From: Acinetobacter sp. C26M
GTDB taxonomy: Bacteria; Pseudomonadota; Gammaproteobacteria; Pseudomonadales; Moraxellaceae
Length of the DNA stretch: 64,000 bases
Assembly (NCBI RefSeq): GCF_023702675.1
Contig: NZ_CP098478.1
Location: 2,666,001 to 2,730,000 of the forward strand
Reading direction: 5' to 3'
The notes beneath the pieces are model-generated. The model searched no databases. It was not told where the DNA came from and saw only the letters and a list, made by a program, of their open reading frames with translations. Of the stretch, positions 17,525 through 27,696 are shown in pieces. The position numbers and the translations under genes were made by a program. Numbering within the stretch: the first letter of the stretch is position 1; each line of letters starts with the position of its first letter.

Positions 17525-19651
17525 TTAAACTATTTTTTGTTTTATCGTTGATTGTTGTAAAACTTGTTCTACTGGACCATCCATGACGATTTTGCCTTCA
17601 TTCATGACAATAATTCGGTCAACTAGCTCCAAAACGGCACGTCGATGTGTTGCAACAACTAAAGTCCGATAGCCTAACCAAGTTCTTAAATGATCAATCA
17701 ATTGTTTTTCAGCCACATCATCAATCGCAGCTGTCGGTTCATCTAATAGCAAAATATTTGGCTGACGAATTAACAATCGCGCCAATAATAAGGCTTGTCG
17801 CTGACCACCAGAGAAACCAACGCCCCCTTCTAAAATTAAATGGTCTAGACCTTCTTTTTTCTCATGAACAAAACTAAGCGCTCCTGTGACTTTCAATGCC
17901 TTTAAAATATCTTCGTCACGAGCTAAGGGCGCACCCAGTGTTAAATTTTCGCGGATGGTGCCATAAAACAGATGTGAGTTCTGATTCAGCAACCCCATAT
18001 CACGACGTACATCAGCTGGGTCAATTAGACTGATATCCAAATCATCTAAATGTACTGAACCTGCATTTGGAAATTGCATTGCCGATAAAATTTGTAAGAG
18101 TGTTGATTTACCTGCACCATTACGCCCTAAAATCGCAATCCGCTCGCCAGCACGAATTTTAAGATGAGGAATCGCAAGACTAGGTCGTGAATCATCTTCA
18201 GTATATTGGAAGGAAACATTTTTCAGCTCATAGTCACCATGTAATACTTCCTTATGCACCAAGTGCGCATGATCTGCCTGATCCACAGGTTTTTTCATCA
18301 GCTCATCAAGACCTTTTTTCGCCACCTTCGCTTGTTGTAAACGGCCTAAGATACCTGTGATCTGTGAAATTGGTGCTAGCATCCGTGAAGATAAAATCGA
18401 ACAGGCCACCAAGGCACCTGTGGTCATCTCACCTTTCATTACGGCAAAACATCCAACCAGAATAACCGCTGCATAGGTTAAACCCTGAATTTTCTGTGTC
18501 CATGCCGTGAGTACACCTACAATCTTACGTTGTTGCATACTGATATCAGCAGACACTTCATTCATATGGTTCCACTGGTTTTGGAAACGAGATTCAGCGC
18601 GTAATAATTTAATATCCTCAATACCTTGTACTGCTTCGACTAAAATTGCATTACGAATCGAAGATTCACGCATCCCTTCTTGCGCCAGCTGTGCCAATTT
18701 TTTTTGCGCTAAAATCGCAGGCAAGATCATTAGAGGCACGACCAACAACATCACCCAAAATAAATTACCGCCAATAATTGCAAAGATAATCAGGAATAAA
18801 AAGAAGAACGGTAGATCTGCAATCGCCCCCATCGTTGTTGAGGTTACTAACTCACGAACACCTTCTAATTCACGAACTTGGGAAATAAAAGTTCCTGTTG
18901 ATTTAGAGCGTTCGCTATTCTTAATTCGCAGCGCATGCCCAAACACCCGATCAGAAATACGTAAATCTGCACGTTTACCTATAATATCCGAGATATAAAC
19001 CCGAGAAAGTCTTAACACAAATTCAAAAATAGCAGCAATCAGTACACCACCTGCCAATACCCAAAGCGTAGGAATAGACTGCGATGGAACCACTCGGTCA
19101 TAAACTTGCATTGAAAAAATAATCGTCGCCAGAGCCAAAATATTGGCAATCATCGAGGCCAACATGATATCGATATAGCGTTTCCAGTCTTGTAATACAA
19201 TTGACCAGAACCAACTTGGCTCATAAGGTTTTATATACTCATCAATACGTGCATCGGGGACAGACTGCTCGGGGCGAAGCACATATACATTTTTAATAAT
19301 ATGCTTTAGGGCCCCAACAGCAAATTTTTGAGATAAGCCTTGATCACCACTCAATTGAACACTGACATGACCTACACCATCTGCCTTATCAATAACGCCT
19401 ACTTGACCATCTGCCAACTCTACAAGAACAGGCAATCGCCAAGGGTTAATCACTTCATTGGTAAAAGCAACCTTTCTGAGATTTAAACCAATCTGTCGGC
19501 TGATGAGCACCAAGACTTCATCCAAATTTTGGTTCTGGTTCCAGTCAAGTTGTAAACGAATTCGTTCCTCAGAGGGCTCAATTCGATAATGCTTGGCAAT
19601 GGTTAAAATTGCTTGTAACCAAGGCTGATAGTTTATTTTTGTTGTAATCAT
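17525..19651 (-). CDS. Type I secretion ABC transporter, permease-ATPase (LapB-like)
   Basis: The 708-residue transporter has three parts. An N-terminal C39-peptidase-like domain (about 1-125) lacks a clear catalytic Cys, so it is probably a non-cleaving docking domain. The membrane domain spans about 160-440. The ATPase domain has Walker A GRNGAGKST (about 510-518), signature FSGGQRQ (about 612-618) and Walker B ILLLDEPTAAID. Transporters of this shape export large adhesins or RTX proteins without cleaving a GG leader. The start ATG overlaps the stop of the upstream TolC-like gene (ATGA), so translation is coupled. No RTX or adhesin gene lies nearby. Confidence 0.93.
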   Translation of the reverse strand: MITTKINYQPWLQAILTIAKHYRIEPSEERIRLQLDWNQNQNLDEVLVLISRQIGLNLRKVAFTNEVINPWRLPVLVELADGQVGVIDKADGVGHVSVQLSGDQGLSQKFAVGALKHIIKNVYVLRPEQSVPDARIDEYIKPYEPSWFWSIVLQDWKRYIDIMLASMIANILALATIIFSMQVYDRVVPSQSIPTLWVLAGGVLIAAIFEFVLRLSRVYISDIIGKRADLRISDRVFGHALRIKNSERSKSTGTFISQVRELEGVRELVTSTTMGAIADLPFFFLFLIIFAIIGGNLFWVMLLVVPLMILPAILAQKKLAQLAQEGMRESSIRNAILVEAVQGIEDIKLLRAESRFQNQWNHMNEVSADISMQQRKIVGVLTAWTQKIQGLTYAAVILVGCFAVMKGEMTTGALVACSILSSRMLAPISQITGILGRLQQAKVAKKGLDELMKKPVDQADHAHLVHKEVLHGDYELKNVSFQYTEDDSRPSLAIPHLKIRAGERIAILGRNGAGKSTLLQILSAMQFPNAGSVHLDDLDISLIDPADVRRDMGLLNQNSHLFYGTIRENLTLGAPLARDEDILKALKVTGALSFVHEKKEGLDHLILEGGVGFSGGQRQALLLARLLIRQPNILLLDEPTAAIDDVAEKQLIDHLRTWLGYRTLVVATHRRAVLELVDRIIVMNEGKIVMDGPVEQVLQQSTIKQKIV

Positions 19652-21189
19652 GGCTGTACCTCAAATCCTTGGATTTTTATATTATTGAGGTCATAGGCTT
19701 GGCGAGAACGTCCTGTCGCAGCAATGTATTGAGCAATACTGCTGTAAATGTCATAACGTGCTGTTTCTGCCTCTGAATTCGCACTATGAATCGCCTGTTC
19801 TGCATTTAACAGATCGACCAGAGTTCGTGTTCCCAACTTATATTGTTCTTGATAAAGTTCTCGGGTTCGTATTGTTGTTGCTTGTTGTCCTGCCAAAACC
19901 TGCATTTGGCGTTGTTTATTTTCAATTTGTTCTCGGCTGGTTCGTATCTGATCCAACACCTTTAAATAAACCGCATTAACTTGTGCTTTTGCTGCCTCTT
20001 CAGCGAAACTCGCTGCCCTAGTTTTTGAAGATGTTGCTCCGCCTTGATAGAACTGGCTAGTTGCTTCAAACATTATGGCACTATCAAAGCCACCCTCTTT
20101 GTCATTGCCAGGGTTCCTACCGTGCAAAGCTTGACTCAGTTCTCCTTTTACAGATAGTGTCGGATAATTACTGATCTGTGTCTGTAACTTTTGATTACGT
20201 GCAACTTCAATTCCAGCCTGAGCAGCAATCATTTGCGGAATAGTATTGAATTGCGGTGCGGCATATAAATCAGACTGTTTCACGAAATCATCTGAAATTG
20301 CCCATTGTACATTTCGAGTATCAAACCCCAACAAAGTATACAAATGTTGCTGATATTGGCTGAGTAAGGATTGTTGAGCAATCATCGCTGATTGAGCAGA
20401 TTGTAAATAGGATTGAGCCTGTATCGGGTCAGCCTGACTACTAATTCCCGCATTGGCACGCAGATTTGCCATCTCTTGGATACGCTTAATTCCTGCAATC
20501 TGCTGATTCGCAATTTGAATAAGCTTTTGATAACGCTGAATATTAACAATTGTTTGTGCAACATCTAATGAAATATCATCAATTTTCACTAACACATTGG
20601 CTTGTCCAACCACTACTTTAGCTTTTTCGACATCAACACCCGATTTAACTTTACCAAAATCATAAAGCATCTGTGCAGCACTTAAAGTGAGTAACTGTTG
20701 GCCCCGCGTACTTTTCTTGCCTAGATCGCCAGTACTAACGCCACCGCCAATTTGAGGATAATAGCCCGATTTAGCGACATCAATATTGGCATTTTGCGAA
20801 GCCAGAGCTGCAATCCCTTGAGAGATTTCAGGATTACGCTGTACCGCAATCTGTACTGCATCTTTGAGTACTTTCCTCTGATTCTGCCAGAAAGCGCTTG
20901 GAACTGTATCTACTTGAGGGCGGCCTGATCCAACTACAGGCAAATCACTACCAAGTGAGGCATCGACAGAAAAATTACTCAATTTCTGCATTTGTGCCAC
21001 TTTAAATTCATCACTGCTTTGGGGTACAAAGAGCTTAGAAATATTGTTCTTTAAAGTGTGATACTGTTCACTCGGTGTTGTTGCATGTGTCATTGGTACA
21101 GACAGTGTTGCTACATAAAGTAACCACTTAAAATCCATACTTTTTTTCCATGATCCATTATTCACTTTTATATCGTTGTTCAAGTTCAT
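19648..21189 (-). CDS. TolC-family outer membrane channel of the type I secretion operon (LapE-like)
   Basis: The 513-residue protein has a signal-like hydrophobic segment (WLLYVATLSVPMTHA, ending near residue 36) and two TolC repeats of long coiled-coil helices, with the family phrases LKDAVQIAVQRNPEI (about 106) and LYQEQYKLGTRTLVDLLNAEQAI (about 445-467). A second possible start, the ATG at 21141, would give a shorter and more ordinary signal peptide. It is the first gene of the three-gene secretion operon and should form the outer-membrane duct. It differs from general efflux TolC by its operon setting. Confidence 0.9.
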   Translation of the reverse strand: MNLNNDIKVNNGSWKKSMDFKWLLYVATLSVPMTHATTPSEQYHTLKNNISKLFVPQSSDEFKVAQMQKLSNFSVDASLGSDLPVVGSGRPQVDTVPSAFWQNQRKVLKDAVQIAVQRNPEISQGIAALASQNANIDVAKSGYYPQIGGGVSTGDLGKKSTRGQQLLTLSAAQMLYDFGKVKSGVDVEKAKVVVGQANVLVKIDDISLDVAQTIVNIQRYQKLIQIANQQIAGIKRIQEMANLRANAGISSQADPIQAQSYLQSAQSAMIAQQSLLSQYQQHLYTLLGFDTRNVQWAISDDFVKQSDLYAAPQFNTIPQMIAAQAGIEVARNQKLQTQISNYPTLSVKGELSQALHGRNPGNDKEGGFDSAIMFEATSQFYQGGATSSKTRAASFAEEAAKAQVNAVYLKVLDQIRTSREQIENKQRQMQVLAGQQATTIRTRELYQEQYKLGTRTLVDLLNAEQAIHSANSEAETARYDIYSSIAQYIAATGRSRQAYDLNNIKIQGFEVQP

Positions 21190-21424
21190 ATTTTTTTCGT
21201 ATTGTTATCATTCAGCACTTTCATTTTAAGCATTTTTTTATCAAAAACACTACGTTCCACATACAATTTAGTCGCTAGATATGTGTGTATTTTTGTAAAT
21301 CAGTTCACACTTTTATAGATTATGCCAAGATAATCAAACTTATAAAATATTTATCTATCAATATGTTATTTAAAAACCAACTTATTCCCATTTATATAAT
21401 TTAAGATTTTTAAAATTTTGCCAT

Positions 21425-21446
21425 AAAAAAAGAACCTGACGGTTCT
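21425..21446 (-). terminator. lptB terminator
   Basis: The stem AGAACC / GGTTCT with a 4-base loop ends in seven T residues in the leftward direction, 27 bases after lptB. Confidence 0.85.
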
Positions 21447-21472
21447 CCTTTTAAAAGTGACAATCGGTTGAT

Positions 21473-22219
21473 TTAAACGACGAAATCATCACCTAAATAC
21501 ACTTTACGCACTTGCTCATTATCTAAAATTTCTTGTGGCGTTCCTTCTGCAATCACTGAACCTTCACTCACAATATAAGCTTTTTCACAAATTGCTAAAG
21601 TCTCACGTACATTATGATCGGTGATCAGAACGCCAATGCCACGATCTTTAAGCGTTTGAATAATTTCTTTAATATCACCAACAGAAATTGGATCAACACC
21701 CGCAAATGGCTCATCCAGAAGCATAAACTTAGGATCGGCAGCCAAAGCACGTGCAATCTCGGCACGACGACGCTCACCACCAGATACACTCATACCAAGC
21801 GAATCTTTGATATGGTTGATTTTAAAGTCATTTAACAACTCGTTTAGACGCTGCTGACGTTGTTGTTTATTCAAATCTTTACGAGTTTCCAAAATTGCCA
21901 TGATATTTTCAGCAATTGTCAGCTTTCTAAAGATTGATGCTTCCTGTGGTAAATAGCCAATCCCCTTACGTGCACGCTCATGCATCGCAAGGTCAGACAA
22001 ATCAAGACTATCTAAATGAATCTCGCCTTTGTCCATTCGCACTAAACCAACCACCATATAGAAGCTTGTCGTTTTACCTGCACCATTTGGTCCAAGTAGC
22101 CCCACGATCTGCCCACTTTGCATGGTAAAAGAAACATCTTTTACCACCCAACGTTTACTATAGTTTTTAGCCAAGTGTTTGATACAAAGCGTCTGTGGCT
22201 GCTGCACTGATTGTTCCAT
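21473..22219 (-). CDS. lptB: LPS export ABC transporter ATP-binding protein LptB
   Basis: The 248-residue ABC ATPase has Walker [10 protein letters not shown] (about residues 40-48), the LptB Q-loop region [13 protein letters not shown], signature [16 protein letters not shown] (about 145-160) and Walker [13 protein letters not shown]. It powers LPS extraction from the inner membrane with LptFG and passes it to LptC and LptA. Its ATG shares bases with the lptA stop (TAATG), so translation is coupled. A terminator follows, so it is the last gene of kdsD-kdsC-lptC-lptA-lptB. Confidence 0.97.
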   Translation of the reverse strand: MEQSVQQPQTLCIKHLAKNYSKRWVVKDVSFTMQSGQIVGLLGPNGAGKTTSFYMVVGLVRMDKGEIHLDSLDLSDLAMHERARKGIGYLPQEASIFRKLTIAENIMAILETRKDLNKQQRQQRLNELLNDFKINHIKDSLGMSVSGGERRRAEIARALAADPKFMLLDEPFAGVDPISVGDIKEIIQTLKDRGIGVLITDHNVRETLAICEKAYIVSEGSVIAEGTPQEILDNEQVRKVYLGDDFVV

Positions 22220-22767
22220 TAATCACGCGCCCCTGGAAAAGTTTTTGAACTTGAAGGCGGAATAATAATTTGCACACGATTTGTTGAAGATCCTTGTGCC
22301 TCTACATCACCTTTATTCATACTGTATTTTAAGCTATTGCCACGAATGCTTGAGCCATCCTGATAAAGATATGCTTTACCTGTTAAGGTAAGAATACCTG
22401 TGTCTGCATTGTACACGATGGTCTGTGCTTCACCTCGGGCTAAGCCTTTGTTCGTGTCCATTTGCTGCTGAAACTTTGCTGGCTGGCCTTTGGCTGTAAT
22501 GATCTGAATCTCTTTTTTGCTATTTAAATTTGCAACAAGTGAATCAGCTTGAAGCTTCATTGTGCCTTGTTCGATTACAACATTACCAGTATAGGTCGTA
22601 ATACCTGTTTTATCGTTATAGGTTGCACGATCCGCAACCAATGAAAGCTGTTGGTTACGATCCGATGGCAAAGCAAAACTGGCCGCAGAAGAAAGTGTAA
22701 CTACAGCAACACAGCTTAGTTGTTTAAGGAAAGTAGAACGAGATTTGAAATTAAGAACTTGGCGCAT
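22219..22767 (-). CDS. lptA: LPS transport periplasmic bridge protein LptA
   Basis: The 182-residue OstA-like protein has a signal peptide (hydrophobic core [18 protein letters not shown]) and beta-jellyroll repeats ([25 protein letters not shown] and [23 protein letters not shown]). It forms the periplasmic bridge for LPS. The frame is open for 12 more codons upstream, but the ATG at 22767 gives a normal signal peptide and overlaps the 3' end of lptC by 17 bases. Confidence 0.92.
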   Translation of the reverse strand: MRQVLNFKSRSTFLKQLSCVAVVTLSSAASFALPSDRNQQLSLVADRATYNDKTGITTYTGNVVIEQGTMKLQADSLVANLNSKKEIQIITAKGQPAKFQQQMDTNKGLARGEAQTIVYNADTGILTLTGKAYLYQDGSSIRGNSLKYSMNKGDVEAQGSSTNRVQIIIPPSSSKTFPGARD

Positions 22768-23302
22768 ACTTTCCTCGAATTTTATAAAACTCATATTGAC
22801 CATTATTTAAATTAGCCTTGAGACCCTGACTCACAAATTCAGCAGATGGTGATTGAACGATCACTTGGTGTTGTGTTTCAAGCTCTCTTGTTTTTGGATA
22901 ACCTGTAAGTTCATCTGTATGAAACTCTAATTTGTTACCCTGATCGGACAGTTTCGTTGCAACAACATCTCCAAGCAAAATGACTTTACTATTATCATCA
23001 TAGCCATTTGCTTGTTTTGCATAGAATGTTGCATCAGGTTTGCCCTGTTTGTACATAACCGCATTCAGCTGCTCAAGCATTGACGTTTTTTGTTGCATAT
23101 CCTGCTGTAGCTGTTTAACTTCAGCTCGCATATACAAATTGCCCTGCTCGTCAGTTTGGGTTAAATGAACACCTTGCGCTGAATAGGTCATATTCTTTGC
23201 TGAATCAACATCCAATTTTTTTGCTTTGCCACTAAAATAATAATAGCCACCACTGATCGAAGCGACTACCACAGCAACAACATATAAAACTTTGGTATCC
23301 AT
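22751..23302 (-). CDS. lptC: LPS export system protein LptC
   Basis: The 183-residue bitopic protein has a single N-terminal membrane anchor (VLYVVAVVVASISGGYYYF) and a periplasmic LptC/OstA fold. Family phrases include MTYSAQGVHLTQTDEQGNLYMRAEV and KVILLGDVVATKLSDQGNKLEFHTDELTGYP. It receives LPS from LptBFG and hands it to LptA. It lies 39 bases after kdsC and overlaps lptA, matching the conserved kds-lpt gene order. Confidence 0.93.
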   Translation of the reverse strand: MDTKVLYVVAVVVASISGGYYYFSGKAKKLDVDSAKNMTYSAQGVHLTQTDEQGNLYMRAEVKQLQQDMQQKTSMLEQLNAVMYKQGKPDATFYAKQANGYDDNSKVILLGDVVATKLSDQGNKLEFHTDELTGYPKTRELETQHQVIVQSPSAEFVSQGLKANLNNGQYEFYKIRGKYAPSS

Positions 23303-23341
23303 AAACAGGGTTACCTAACCTTTGAGCCAATCAACACTCTA

Positions 23342-23881
23342 TTAATGTGGTACAGCAAGATATTTTTCAAGAAGTTCTTGGTAAACACCTTTTGCCATCA
23401 ACAACATATCGCATACTTCTCGTACAGCACCACGACCACCCATCGCTTGGGTCACTAAATTAGCACGACGACGTACTTCTTCATGTCCATTCGGCACAGT
23501 GACTTTCATACCAGCAATAGCAAACGCAGACAGATCAGGCCAATCATCACCCATATAAATACAATCTTCAGGTAATAAATTTAACTGAGCACACGCTTCA
23601 CGCAATGCTAGCCCTTTGTCCTCGCGCCCTTGAAAGACGAGATCAACACCAAGATCAGACATCCGTTTTTCAACAATCTGACTTTTTCGACCTGTGATAA
23701 TAATCACTTTCATACCCGCTTGTTGAACCAGCTTCATTCCCAAGCCATCTCGGATATCAAATGATTTAATCTCATCGCCTGAATTGGTTAATGTAACAAA
23801 GCCATCGCTTAAAATCCCATCCACATCAAGTACCAGTGCTTTTAAATGACGTGCTTGTTCTTGTAAAGCATAAGATGCCAT
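23342..23881 (-). CDS. kdsC: 3-deoxy-D-manno-octulosonate 8-phosphate phosphatase KdsC
   Basis: The 179-residue HAD phosphatase of subfamily C0 has the catalytic motif LVLDVDGILSDG (about residues 16-27), motif II IIITGRKS (about 60-67) and motif III YMGDDWPDL (about 108-116). It converts Kdo-8-phosphate to Kdo for lipid A core synthesis. It starts 3 bases after the kdsD stop, so the two are co-translated. Confidence 0.96.
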   Translation of the reverse strand: MASYALQEQARHLKALVLDVDGILSDGFVTLTNSGDEIKSFDIRDGLGMKLVQQAGMKVIIITGRKSQIVEKRMSDLGVDLVFQGREDKGLALREACAQLNLLPEDCIYMGDDWPDLSAFAIAGMKVTVPNGHEEVRRRANLVTQAMGGRGAVREVCDMLLMAKGVYQELLEKYLAVPH

Positions 23882-23884
23882 GGC

Positions 23885-24862
23885 TTAATTTACTCCTGCC
23901 TGAATGAGGTCATGCATACTAATCACACCAATGACTTTATTGGTATCATCAACAACTACAAATTGATTCACTTTTCTCTCATGCATTTTTTCTAATGCTT
24001 TTACTGCACGAGCTTCTTGAGAAATCGTTAGTGGATTTTTAGTCATTACTTCAGAAACAGCCAGATTCACATTAAAACCTTGTTGCTGGTCAATCATACG
24101 ACGTAAATCACCATCGGTAAAAATACCCAATAAGGTATCATTTTCATCAACAATCGTGGTTAAACCCAGACGTTTATCCGAAATTTCATATAACACTTTA
24201 TTCATTGGTGTATCAGGTCGAACTTTAGGTAGTTCATCACCTGTATGCATTAGATGCTTAACATGCAAAAGCAAACGTTTACCTAATGCTCCTGCAGGAT
24301 GTGAACGTGCAAAATCATCTGCGGTAAATCCACGTGCTTCCAATAGTGCAACAGCTAGAGCATCACCCAAAACTAAAGTTGCAGTTGTACTTGAGGTTGG
24401 TGCCAAACCAAGAGGGCACGCTTCATCTGCCTCGCCTAAGGTCAGGGCAACATCTGCATTTTGTGGCATCGGCCCTTTATCATCGCGACTAATGGTAATT
24501 AATGGCACTTCTAAATGTTTGATTAATGGCATCAACATCATAATTTCATCACTCTTCCCCGAGTTAGAAATTGCAATCAATACATCACCACGTACCAACA
24601 TCCCAAGATCACCATGCCCAGCTTCGCCAGGATGCATAAAGAATGATGGAGTACCTGTCGAAGCAAAGGTAGCAGCCATTTTACGGCCAATATGACCAGA
24701 TTTTCCCATACCCGTAATCACAACACGCCCTTTGCATTGTAAAAGTATCTCGCATGCAGCATCAAAACGTTCATCAATTTGTGCAGCAAGAACATCTATG
24801 GCTTGTTGTTCGACACGCAATGTTTCTAATGCGCTTTTCTGGAAATCTATGGCTTGTGACAT
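23885..24862 (-). CDS. kdsD: D-arabinose-5-phosphate isomerase KdsD
   Basis: The 325-residue protein has an SIS sugar-isomerase domain (about 30-175; VVITGMGKSGHIGRKMAATFASTGTP and the allied GHGDLGMLVRGDVLIAISNSGKSDEI) and two CBS domains (about 205-325). It converts ribulose-5-phosphate to arabinose-5-phosphate, the first step to Kdo. The frame continues 5 codons up to a TTG; the ATG at 24862 is preferred. It is the first gene of the kds-lpt operon. Confidence 0.95.
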   Translation of the reverse strand: MSQAIDFQKSALETLRVEQQAIDVLAAQIDERFDAACEILLQCKGRVVITGMGKSGHIGRKMAATFASTGTPSFFMHPGEAGHGDLGMLVRGDVLIAISNSGKSDEIMMLMPLIKHLEVPLITISRDDKGPMPQNADVALTLGEADEACPLGLAPTSSTTATLVLGDALAVALLEARGFTADDFARSHPAGALGKRLLLHVKHLMHTGDELPKVRPDTPMNKVLYEISDKRLGLTTIVDENDTLLGIFTDGDLRRMIDQQQGFNVNLAVSEVMTKNPLTISQEARAVKALEKMHERKVNQFVVVDDTNKVIGVISMHDLIQAGVN

Positions 24863-25085
24863 ATGAGTTTGACTCAAAATAATACTCTATCCACCTGATG
24901 GTAGATGATTTTAATCAAAAGAATGTTGCAGATTCTAGCATATTTGCACATCCTACACGTTTCTAAATGTATAAGTTTTCTTAGAAAATGAAGGAAAATA
25001 ACGATTTCTTTTAGGTTCGCCTAGCCAACAAAAACACTATATTCGAGTAAAAAATAGATTCCACAATTTTATTTCATAACTTTAA

Positions 25086-25733
25086 TCACCAACTTACTTT
25101 GACACTTCGGATTTCTTTATCTGAATATGCAATCACATTTGCCTGACCTGAGTTTTCAGAAATAGAAATACTGGAAACATAGTACTGAAACCCATTTCCC
25201 AGTTGTTGCCTAGCTAATTCTTTAGCTTTCTTTTCTGACTCTCCACTTCCTATTAAGATAAACATCCCAAGCATAAAGATGAATAGAAAAGCACTCGATA
25301 AAAAAGCTGATATTGGCTTCCCTGTTGGATAGCCAGACTGAGCGAATAACCTCAATACTTCTGGTGTAGAAAGCTGACGATAAACCCAAATAAGCAATAA
25401 GAAAAAAATAACAATGAACAGAAATGTGCCTAATGCAGACCAAACATTGAGTTTTAATTTAAGGAGCAACAAGTCAAAAGGCATTAATAGGCTTACCCCT
25501 ACAACAATCCCAATTAACATAATAGAAAAAAATACACTAAACCATCTTGCTATACGTGCAGTTTTTATACTCCCCTTGATCAGAAAAATTCCAATAATCA
25601 CAGAAAAAATATTAAAACTTGATGAATATGCAATTTTATTTATTATGCAATAGAGCATCAAAATGATATCAAGAATACCGATCACAAATAATACAATACC
25701 GACCTTCTTAAAAGGATTTTGTGTAGAATGCAT
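25086..25733 (-). CDS. Uncharacterised membrane protein with C-terminal periplasmic or cytoplasmic tail
   Basis: The protein of ~215 residues has about five hydrophobic segments (for example GIVLFVIGILDIILMLYCI, SSFNIFSVIIGIFLI, FSVFFSIMLIGIVVGVSLLM, LGTFLFIVIFFLLLIWVY and FLSSAFLFIFMLGMFILIG). A short polar tail of ~55 residues rich in S/E/K follows. I recognise no domain. An ATG 11 codons upstream (25766) is also possible. It lies alone between kdsD and the divergent cysS. Confidence 0.6.
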   Translation of the reverse strand: MHSTQNPFKKVGIVLFVIGILDIILMLYCIINKIAYSSSFNIFSVIIGIFLIKGSIKTARIARWFSVFFSIMLIGIVVGVSLLMPFDLLLLKLKLNVWSALGTFLFIVIFFLLLIWVYRQLSTPEVLRLFAQSGYPTGKPISAFLSSAFLFIFMLGMFILIGSGESEKKAKELARQQLGNGFQYYVSSISISENSGQANVIAYSDKEIRSVKVSW

Positions 25734-26005
25734 ATAATTCTTAATCACTACAAATTTTATAAGCATCTTGATTTATAGCAGATTGATTTTCAAATTAAAT
25801 TTTTACTCTGTTTACGATGTTTCACTCAAATTGCTTAATTTTACTTATCCTTTTCAAAGTCCCACAATGATTTCAGACAAACTACACTCATCATAGACAC
25901 GAAAAAACTATCTTATGCCTCATCTTTTTTCTACTGATAACTTTATGAAATATGGTGCATACGTTATGATGAATAACGATTTTTGTAGAGTGTTTGAAAA
26001 CCCTT

Positions 26006-27427
26006 ATGCAACCTTTTGTTCTATATAATTCTGAGCAACGTAAAAAAGTTGAATTTGTCCCACGCAAAGAAGGTCAAATCGATATGTATGTCTGTGGTAT
26101 GACAGTTTATGACTACTGTCATATCGGGCACGCTCGAGTTATGGTTGCATTTGACTACATCATTCGCTTCTTACGTAGCCAAGGCTGGAAAGTTCGCTAT
26201 ATTCGTAACATTACCGACATTGATGACAAGATCATTGCGCGTGCAAATGAAAATGGTGAAAGCATTCAACAGCTCACTGCACGCTTTATTGATGCAATGA
26301 ACGAAGATGCAGCTAATTTAGGCTGTGCCGAACCTGATGAAGCGCCTAAAGCGACTGAATATATTGATCAAATGCAAAATATGATCGGCACATTAGTCGA
26401 TAAAGGTGCTGCTTACCCTGCTGCTAATGGTGATGTCTATTTTGAAGTAACAAAATTCGATAAATATGGTCGTTTATCAGGCCGCAAACTTGATGACATG
26501 CAAGCAGGTGCATCTGAGCGTGTCGATGTAGAAGTACAAAAGAAACATCCTTTTGACTTTGTACTATGGAAACATGCCAAAGAAAATGAACCTGCTTGGG
26601 TATCACCTTGGGGCAATGGCCGTCCAGGTTGGCATATTGAATGTTCTGCAATGTCAACCTGCTGCCTAGGCAATCATTTTGATATTCATGGTGGTGGTTC
26701 AGATCTGATGTTCCCGCACCATGAAAATGAAATCGCACAAAGTGAGGCATCGACTGGCGAACAATATGTAAACTATTGGATGCATGTTGGTTTCATCAAT
26801 GTAGATGGCGAGAAAATGTCTAAGTCTTTAGGCAATTTCTTTACCATTCGCGATGTCATGGAGAAATTCCATCCAGAAGTGATTCGCTACTTCATCGTGT
26901 CTTCACATTATCGTAGTCCAGTCAACTTCTCCGATGTGGCCCTAAAAGAAGCTAAAACCGCTCTGAGCCGTTTTTATCATTCATTTAAAGCATATCAACA
27001 GGTATATGGTCAAACAACTGTTGGTACCTTAGAGCAGGGCTTTGTTGAACGTTTTAACAATGCCATGTGTGATGACTTCAATACAGCTGAAGCAATGGCT
27101 GTACTTTTTGAACTGAATAAAGAACTAAACCGTGCGGTGAAAGATGAACAAGCTGAACAAGCCAAGCTGCTTTACTCTACCCTACGCCATTTAACTGACA
27201 TTCTTGGCTTGGTTCAGCATGATGTAGATGAATTCCTTAAATCAGATATTGGTCAGGAAGCACTTACCCTGTCCGATGCTGAAATTGAAAATTTTATTCA
27301 ACAGCGTGTTGATGCGAAAAAAGCCAAAGACTTTGCTCAAGCCGATGGCATTCGCCAGTCATTATTGGATCAAGGTGTGGTTTTAGAAGATACGCGTCAA
27401 GGTACAATCTGGCGACGTGCTGATTAA
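26006..27427 (+). CDS. cysS: Cysteine-tRNA ligase
   Basis: The 473-residue class I synthetase has the zinc- and substrate-binding start [18 protein letters not shown] containing HIGH (residues ~33-36), the zinc Cys/His set (C at ~28 and ~209, H at ~234), and KMSKSLGN (about 266-273). It charges tRNA-Cys. The frame is also open from a TTG four codons upstream; the ATG at 26006 matches the family opening (M-Q-P-F-V-L-Y-N-S). The region upstream has a short overlapping ORF with two Cys codons (25966-26028) that I treat as speculative. Confidence 0.97.
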   Translation: MQPFVLYNSEQRKKVEFVPRKEGQIDMYVCGMTVYDYCHIGHARVMVAFDYIIRFLRSQGWKVRYIRNITDIDDKIIARANENGESIQQLTARFIDAMNEDAANLGCAEPDEAPKATEYIDQMQNMIGTLVDKGAAYPAANGDVYFEVTKFDKYGRLSGRKLDDMQAGASERVDVEVQKKHPFDFVLWKHAKENEPAWVSPWGNGRPGWHIECSAMSTCCLGNHFDIHGGGSDLMFPHHENEIAQSEASTGEQYVNYWMHVGFINVDGEKMSKSLGNFFTIRDVMEKFHPEVIRYFIVSSHYRSPVNFSDVALKEAKTALSRFYHSFKAYQQVYGQTTVGTLEQGFVERFNNAMCDDFNTAEAMAVLFELNKELNRAVKDEQAEQAKLLYSTLRHLTDILGLVQHDVDEFLKSDIGQEALTLSDAEIENFIQQRVDAKKAKDFAQADGIRQSLLDQGVVLEDTRQGTIWRRAD

Positions 27428-27451
27428 TTAAACACTTAGCATTATAAAGAG

Positions 27452-27479
27452 TTGACACTTGAATGAAACTCTCTATAAT
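27452..27479 (+). promoter_or_regulatory. Sigma-70 promoter of the tRNA-Gly gene
   Basis: A perfect TTGACA (27452-27457) and TATAAT (27474-27479) are separated by 16 bases and lie 10 bases before the mature tRNA. Confidence 0.88.
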
Positions 27480-27489
27480 GCGTCCTATT

Positions 27490-27565
27490 GCGGGAATAGC
27501 TCAGTTGGTAGAGCATAACCTTGCCAAGGTTGGGGTCGGGAGTTCGAGTCTCCTTTCCCGCTCCA
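27490..27565 (+). tRNA. tRNA-Gly (GCC anticodon)
   Basis: The 76-base tRNA is complete. The acceptor arms GCGGGAA and TTCCCGC pair. The D arm AGCTCAGTTGGTAGAGC, the anticodon loop with TTGCCAA (anticodon GCC), the T arm with GTTCGAGTC, and an encoded CCA end (27563-27565) are all present. It closely matches bacterial tRNA-Gly(GCC). It has its own strong promoter and a terminator right after. Confidence 0.98.
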
Positions 27566-27570
27566 GATTC

Positions 27571-27604
27571 AAAAAAGCCCTTATCGAAAGATGAGGGCTT
27601 TTTT
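27571..27604 (+). terminator. tRNA-Gly terminator
   Basis: The stem AAGCCCTTATC/GATGAGGGCTT (one G-U pair) with GAAA loop ends in a T run. Confidence 0.9.
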
Positions 27605-27655
27605 CTTATGTGCATTACCCACCCAAAAGTAAGACAAACTTTACACATCTAATTT

Positions 27656-27673
27656 AATGTAATACTATAACAT
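27656..27673 (+). promoter_or_regulatory. Candidate Zur operator before the L36 paralogue
   Basis: AATGTAATACTATAACAT matches 16 of 18 positions of the enterobacterial Zur-box pattern AATGTTATAATATAACAT recalled from the literature. It lies 23 bases upstream of the start of the zinc-free L36 gene, where a repressor would block transcription. Confidence 0.6.
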
Positions 27674-27696
27674 AACATTAAATATGGAAACTCAAC

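Noticed and set aside
27442..27648. 68-codon ORF antisense to the tRNA-Gly gene
   Set aside because: It is the familiar false ORF created by reading a tRNA and its terminator backwards; no ribosome binding site and no independent support.
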